Assembly: GCA_037367355.1 (NCBI GenBank)
Contig: CM074695.1
Location: 868,001 to 932,000, forward strand
DNA length: 64,000 nt
Direction of reading: 5' to 3'
Origin: Neoscytalidium dimidiatum
Taxonomy: Eukaryota; Ascomycota; Dothideomycetes; Botryosphaeriales; Botryosphaeriaceae
Positions within the stretch are counted from its first letter, which is position 1, and the number at the start of each line of letters is the position of its first letter. The position numbers were made by a program, and so were the translations under genes. Below are positions 58,758 to 64,000 of the stretch, piece after piece. The notes beneath the pieces were generated by a model. The model was given only the letters and a program-made list of their open reading frames with translations. It was not told where the DNA came from and did not search any database.

Positions 58758-60454
58758 TCGAGCCTTTTACCCAGGAGCTTATGTTTCAGGAACAATGATA
58801 CCCATTTAGCGAGGTGAGCTTCACGAATCTGAGCATGAATCATCACATGGCCTATGACAGTTCCCACCAATACACAGAATTTCGCACTATCATAGCACTT
58901 TTCGGCTACCTACATTCACAGACGTTCGGTCGAGTTCACTGATGAATTTATAATGAAATGGAACCTCAGTATTGAGATGAGTCCATTTGCATACCTCACT
59001 AGTCTATTGATGGAGTGATCTGAACTTTCAAGCGTAAAAAACAGTCAACACTCTAGGTCTTGTGATGGCACAGATCCCACACACTTCCGTCTCAAGTACG
59101 GCCTGTCTCGTCTCGAGAGACAACAACTCACAAATCGCTCATACTTACAATGAAAATTTGGGTGACAAGGCTATGTCGTATCCACACTGTTCGCTAAAGC
59201 TTTGTTCATTTCGGTTAACCTAAGCAACACAACCGGTGAGGCACAGTAACCCACATTTTTCGGAGCTGATCGTGGCGAAAGTCTTTCGATTGGAACATTT
59301 CGGTCAAGGAGAGGATGAGGAAGCCGAGCCCCAAAATATCCACAAGAGCGTAGCTGGGACGAATTCCCGGAAATGATCACCGATAATATTCCTGGGACAG
59401 GCTCAGGAGACGCAGCGCTCTGATACAGGTCATGAGAGGAGTTTATTGATAAAAGTATTGCCGTCGGGCGATCAGGGATCCAACAACCAGAGACCGGGGA
59501 TCCGGAAGGTAATGGGCCGCCACGCGTTTCCTCTATCGCTAAGGGAAGGAGTACCGTTGGGTTGCATCGGCAGCGGATCGCAATCCGAGAGCCGTTTGGG
59601 CGGGTACAGAAACGCACGTTGATCGTTCAAAAACTGAGCCACTAGAACTTGGGCCCTTCTGTGGTTCCGGCTGGAAAAGTTGACCGATGGTTTGTGCGAG
59701 TCAGACTCGGCCCTGTACGAGTCTCGAGGCCCGAGCACTAGTCGCATAGGCCTTCTTGAGAAGCAAGACGTGGTCCTGGCGGTTGTAACAAAGCCTTCCA
59801 GCGGGAGAGGTGCGATTTTCCCAGCGGTTCGATCCGACCAGCTAGACTACCTGTCAAAGCGTAGTTCATCTTGGTATCTGCACCCTTCCAGCATTGGCAG
59901 CGCATACCATAATTCATCGATGATTACGCCATTCAGGTGGATCGGAACTCCCTATCATGCAGTGATCAGATAGATCATTGCTATCCGGAACCCTGAAGTG
60001 GTCTGTGGTTCGGTGCTCTGTGTACTAACGTGATTCTGAGGAGGCCCGCGCCATTTCCGTGGAAGTGGTGCCAAAGTTGTTCGTGAGGTACGGAGCACTC
60101 TACTTTTGCAAATGCGGAAGGGTGCTCGGTGGACAAAGTAGAGAGCAAGTCGTTCCATATGTGTACGAAGAATGACTATTGACTCAGTCTCATGCTCAAG
60201 GTCAGCATTCCTATCCCTTCATCATCGAGATGTATACTAACATCAACCATGTGGCTCCACTATTCAACCAAGAATCTTTCGAATAACGGACAGCTTGCAT
60301 TTTTCCAGTTAGGAAAAGAAGCGAAGCCTACTTCAACCGTCGTGAACCCTTCCACCCCGATCCCCCAATTTTTTGCAAAAACGTCGACGGACACATCCGC
60401 AAATTCTGATGTCAAGTGGAATGGAAGACATCATAAAAGTTCGCAGAGAGAATG

Positions 60455-60490
60455 ATGTGGAGAGGACTGGAGAGCACTGGAGAGTACAGC
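60455..60490 (+). repeat. GGAGAGGACT / GGAGAGCACT short tandem repeat
   Basis: Three related 10-base units beginning TGGAGAG in tandem. No flanking element. Confidence 0.7.
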
Positions 60491-61890
60491 AGTGACGAAC
60501 GGCGCTCGAACCATTTCGTGGTTCCGTTTACATGAAACACCACGACAGTAAACCTCGGGCCAGCCCGTCCCTGCCAGATGTCAGTCACCGGCACCTGAAT
60601 TCTTACATCATATTTTTCCGGGGCCACCAGATCTGAAGCAGAGAATGTACCGACAGTTGAAACACGGGCATCATTTGAGAAGCATGTCACCAATAGAACA
60701 GCCTATGATCCTACATCTTGGCGCACCGAAACATTTCACTCCAATGAAGGAGGCCCACAGGTCGATGTGTCAGGAAACCTTCATCATTCCCGCCATGGGG
60801 CCTTGGTATCTTAAAGATTTCGGCCGAGACCTATCTTCGATGAGATTCGAGCCACGACATGGACTTGTCCTCCGCGGGCGAGCCATTCACATGGGTTCTC
60901 ATTGCTGATTAGTACGCGGTTCGAGATCTAAGGAGATCCATATCTTATTCGATTTCTATGAGCCACCGGGTTCACTAAGCTGGAGGTCAAATCAGATAGA
61001 AGGGAGTGTCCACGCATGTTCTATGCTCATGCCGAGAGCCTCTTACGCTCAACAACAGGCCAAAACCGGGTCATGAGCTTCAATGAAACGTCCCACATGC
61101 GACACATACGTCAAAGCTCATGCTTATACTCGCCCTCCGTCGACAGCAGAATGAGCCGCGGCTCAAAATGAACGCCTCCGGTGGACGGGCGGTTCTTCCA
61201 ACCCTTTGCCGCGAAATGGAATCAAGCAGATGCAACCATCAACGTAAATGTGTGACCTTTGGACCTGCGGTGAAATGGTCTCGGAGAGTGCGGCATTGCT
61301 ATGAATATCTGACCAGCAAGGAACCGGGTGGTAGGACTTGCTCATGGCAATATTTACCACACTGCCGGAGCCATGCAAGAGACGGAGTCGCGGCCGACAT
61401 CAGAGAGTGGACTAGCCAGCAGATTGGTCACATGCGCAGCAGGTTTTGGTGGTTCACATGTCTCGGGGATGGGCGTTGAAAGTGGCGCGAGGTGTGGTGC
61501 AGGAAGAAAAGGGAAGAGACCAACGAGCGCCGAGGAGATGAGCTTAAACCGTCGATCCTCCACACTACCCCTTGCGCTTCCCCAGATTCGAGCACGCGCC
61601 ATGCCCAAATCGACAAGCACTCTAACTTTCCCCTCTCACCACTCTGCAACACCCTGACACCCGCAGCTTACTGCCTCGGTTTGTCGTATTACAGCTCATC
61701 CCCCGCCCAACTTCTAATCCTGTTTGGCCTCTGACCATGCCTGAATCACCCCCAATCACAACTCAACCGCGGCCGTCCTTGACCACCTTGGCGACGAGTT
61801 CATTTTGAGCTGCGCGCCAAGAATTGGCCGTATGCGCATGCCAGCGTTGATGATCAAGATCGGTAGAAACAGTCCCGCCTCGAATTGGGC

Positions 61891-61897
61891 TATAAAG
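61891..61897 (+). promoter_or_regulatory. TATA box of the CFEM-like gene
   Basis: TATAAAG about 110 bases before the start codon at 62007. Good sequence and distance. Confidence 0.5.
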
Positions 61898-62006
61898 CCC
61901 ATGCGGAACCCGCCTTACCTTCTGACGCATCATTCACTCGCTTGTCGACCACGGACCATACAACCATTTGTACTATTACAATTTCCAGCTGCATCACTGC
62001 ATCAAA

Positions 62007-62730
62007 ATGAAGACCTTCACTGTTGCCGCCATTGCTGGTCTCAGCGCAGTTGTCTCCGCCCAGGATCTGGGTGCTCTTCTGTCCTCCTGCGCCGTACGTA
62101 CTGTTACACCTGACTTTCCGGCACTCATAACTAAATCTTCCTGCAGTCACAGCAATTCCAGCAACTCGGCTTGACGGGTGTCGATGGTGATCCATGCAAG
62201 AGCGAGGCCGGTCAACCATCCTACTACAAATGCTCTTGCACTCGCGGTCAGGACTTCGTCATCAATTATCTCTGTAAGAACCCAGGTTCTTGCACTCCTG
62301 ATGATATCCCCGGTACGTCAACAAACTTCTACCAATTGATTTCGCTATCTGACTGGCGGTAGGCTTGACCGATACTCTTGTGAAATTCTGTCAGTCTGTC
62401 GGTGTTACCGTCACTGCTCCCCAGAACCCGTGCGGTCTCGCGCCTGGAGGTGGCTCGTCGTCTGCTGCCCCTTCCTCGGCTGCGTCCGCCCCGGCCTCTT
62501 CTGCCGCATCTTCCGCTCCTTCATCCGCTGCGAGTTCTGCGGCTTCCTCCCGTGCCAGCACTCCCGCTGGTACACCTGCCGGCACTCCCGTTGGAACTCC
62601 CACCACGCCAACTACCCCTGCTGGTACCCCAGCTGGCACACCGGCTTCCTACACCGGTGCTGCTGCTGTGAAGAACGTCGCGGGTGGTCTCGCTGGTGTC
62701 GCCGGCCTCGCTGGCCTGCTTGTCCTCTAA
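62007..62730 (+). CDS. CFEM-like, Ser/Thr-rich, probable GPI-anchored wall protein
   Basis: Secreted cell-surface protein. Exons are 62007-62093, 62147-62312 and 62363-62730, giving 206 residues. Signal peptide MKTFTVAAIAGLSAVVSA, then eight cysteines. KCSC, CKNPGSC and KFCQSVG reproduce the second half of CFEM spacing (CxC-x11-C-x5-C-x15-C). The first half has only two cysteines (SSCA and DPCKS), an extra one lies at NPC, and the Asp that precedes CxC and binds haem iron in CFEM proteins is Tyr-Tyr here. From about residue 110, Ser/Ala-rich and (GTPxGTP) tracts form a stalk, and a hydrophobic end (AGVAGLAGLLVL) fits a GPI signal. Upstream in-frame ATG at 61968 is less likely, as it would bury the signal peptide. 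CFEM assignment is moderate; wall location is well supported. Confidence 0.76.
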
Positions 62731-64000
62731 GCGATGGGGGTCACCAACAGCCTGTGACTACTTGTTAATGGCTGTGCCAAAGTCGAACAGCAGTGGAAAT
62801 ATTTCCAGCTCGACGCACTACGTGCATTTCATACCTTTCGTCTTCAGATGTATAATAGTCACTCAGCATCTGAGCATGCATAATACACTTCAACCTCTGC
62901 GGAGGCTTTCCACGTCTATGGAAAAACCATACTATCTTCCAAATAAGCCCATCAATTCATCGTGTCGCAATATTCTTATGTTTCGACGCCCATGTTAACG
63001 CCGCGTTCAGGCGGTGTTTAACGTGAAATATTCTTATTGATTCAGCGCCTCACTGCCTGGTTGGGCCCGCCGCGGACCTCGCTAGTTCACGTGCAAACAA
63101 TACATACATCCTCGGCGACATATTTGGACGTGCCATTTAACCAAGACACATTATTTGCCAATAGTGTGCCGGGTGACATGCCAACATGTAAGGCTACCCA
63201 TGTCATCTTGCCTTATAGATAGCTGGAAACTCTCCTGTGGCGGCCTGATTCCATCAAAACAACCCATGTAAGAGCCGCTAACGCACTCTAATTGAAGCAA
63301 TATCAGTCGACCATCGCACGGCCATCAGTCAGGTACCCTTGTGGCTTTTCTTACCAAAAACCGGATACAGCTGTGACCAACTCATCGAAATGGTTATTTT
63401 AATCCTTGACCACAAGAAACTAAAGCTTGCCAAGTCGACTCGAGGCACAGGACGGAACCTGAAGCGACAGGCATCCTTGCGATGTTGCTGCCATCTCCCG
63501 AGCCTCTGACAACCCCAATTTTCTGTCGCAAGCCTCACTCTCATCCACTCACCAAAGAATCAATTTCAAAAGGTCATGAAACTTTATTCTTACAAGTTGA
63601 GGCCCTACAAGGTAACTTACCCAGGCATTCAACCACCCACAAAACTACGGATCCGGCAACAAGTGGCCTTCCTCATGACAGCATTCGTATCGACCCATCA
63701 CCCATGGAAAGGACTTCATGGGCTGTTCCTCGACCGACCTGTTTAAGCCAAAAAGAGGAATTTGAGTTTGAAAAGCTTGGCACAGGACATCCTTGAACAG
63801 TGGTAACAGAGGGTTGCATCGTAGGGCAAGAAGAATTAGGCTTCCACCGGCAATTTCAGGCATCAGCCAATAGTATAATCGGACACGCACCTGCAAGCGC
63901 TGAGAAACACTAAGCAGTCCTGACGTTCAAAAGCCGCCCTTTCCCCTCACTCGCTTCACCGCTCCTGCGACACCTTTGGCCCATGACATATGTCCAGGAT
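62731..64000. other. terminal stretch without recognised gene
   Basis: No gene, repeat family or RNA gene recognised in the last 1.3 kb. Short ORFs on both strands are without motif. Confidence 0.55.

Larger units (their letters stand above)
58758..62006. other. 3.2-kb gene desert
   Basis: No gene recognised. ORFs are short, on both strands, without motifs or plausible splicing. No reverse transcriptase, transposase, tRNA or CRISPR-like feature is visible. Contains a short CTGGAGAG-type repeat near 60455-60490. Composition is less coding-like than on either side. The last 120 bases form the promoter of the CFEM-like gene. Confidence 0.55.

Overview
This window is nuclear DNA of a filamentous ascomycete (Pezizomycotina). 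The class is not resolved from sequence alone; a dothideomycete- or eurotiomycete-like genome is a reasonable guess. The evidence is that protein-coding genes are broken by short GT-AG introns, mostly 48-60 bases, with CTAAC/CTGAC-like branch sites. The gene set is also typical: GID7, YJU2, GTR1, USP7/UBP15, DUF1688/URC4, DUF1996-WSC, a PSI-type membrane protein and a CFEM-like wall protein. I spliced 26 gene models by hand, and in all of them the exon phases close without a frame conflict. Names rest on motifs and remembered family sequences; no search was run.

Layout. 0-16 kb, plus strand: GID7 (5' cut), PMP3, asparaginase-ankyrin, NmrA-like, mitochondrial bL19, NAP/Vps75-like histone chaperone, secreted GH1. 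16-20.6 kb, minus: an unrecognised 783-residue protein and a mitochondrial PDK/BCKDK-type kinase, the kinase divergent from UBP15. 21.7-29 kb, plus: UBP15, a p24 cargo receptor and an unrecognised protein with an F-box-like N terminus. 29.6-33.3 kb: CDC16 (minus) divergent from YJU2 (plus). 33.3-36.9 kb: gene-poor stretch with one small secreted repeat protein. 36.9-45.3 kb, plus: MFS sugar transporter, DUF1996-WSC, PSI-type membrane protein, Gtt1-like glutathione transferase. 45.6-53.8 kb, minus: MRX11, MET12-type MTHFR, PQ-loop transporter, SWA2 auxilin. 55-58.8 kb, plus: URC4 and GTR1. 58.8-62 kb: gene desert. 62.0-62.7 kb: CFEM-like GPI-type protein. The last 1.3 kb shows no gene.

Most genes are unrelated housekeeping functions and do not form a pathway cluster. 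Several touch protein turnover (GID7, UBP15, CDC16), vesicle and vacuole traffic (p24, SWA2, PQ-loop, GTR1) and nutrient metabolism (asparaginase, URC4, MTHFR). The most unusual locus is the small secreted protein at 34.8-35.2 kb. After splicing it reads as a signal peptide followed by two Kex2-delimited, cysteine-paired copies of one motif, in an otherwise gene-poor island.
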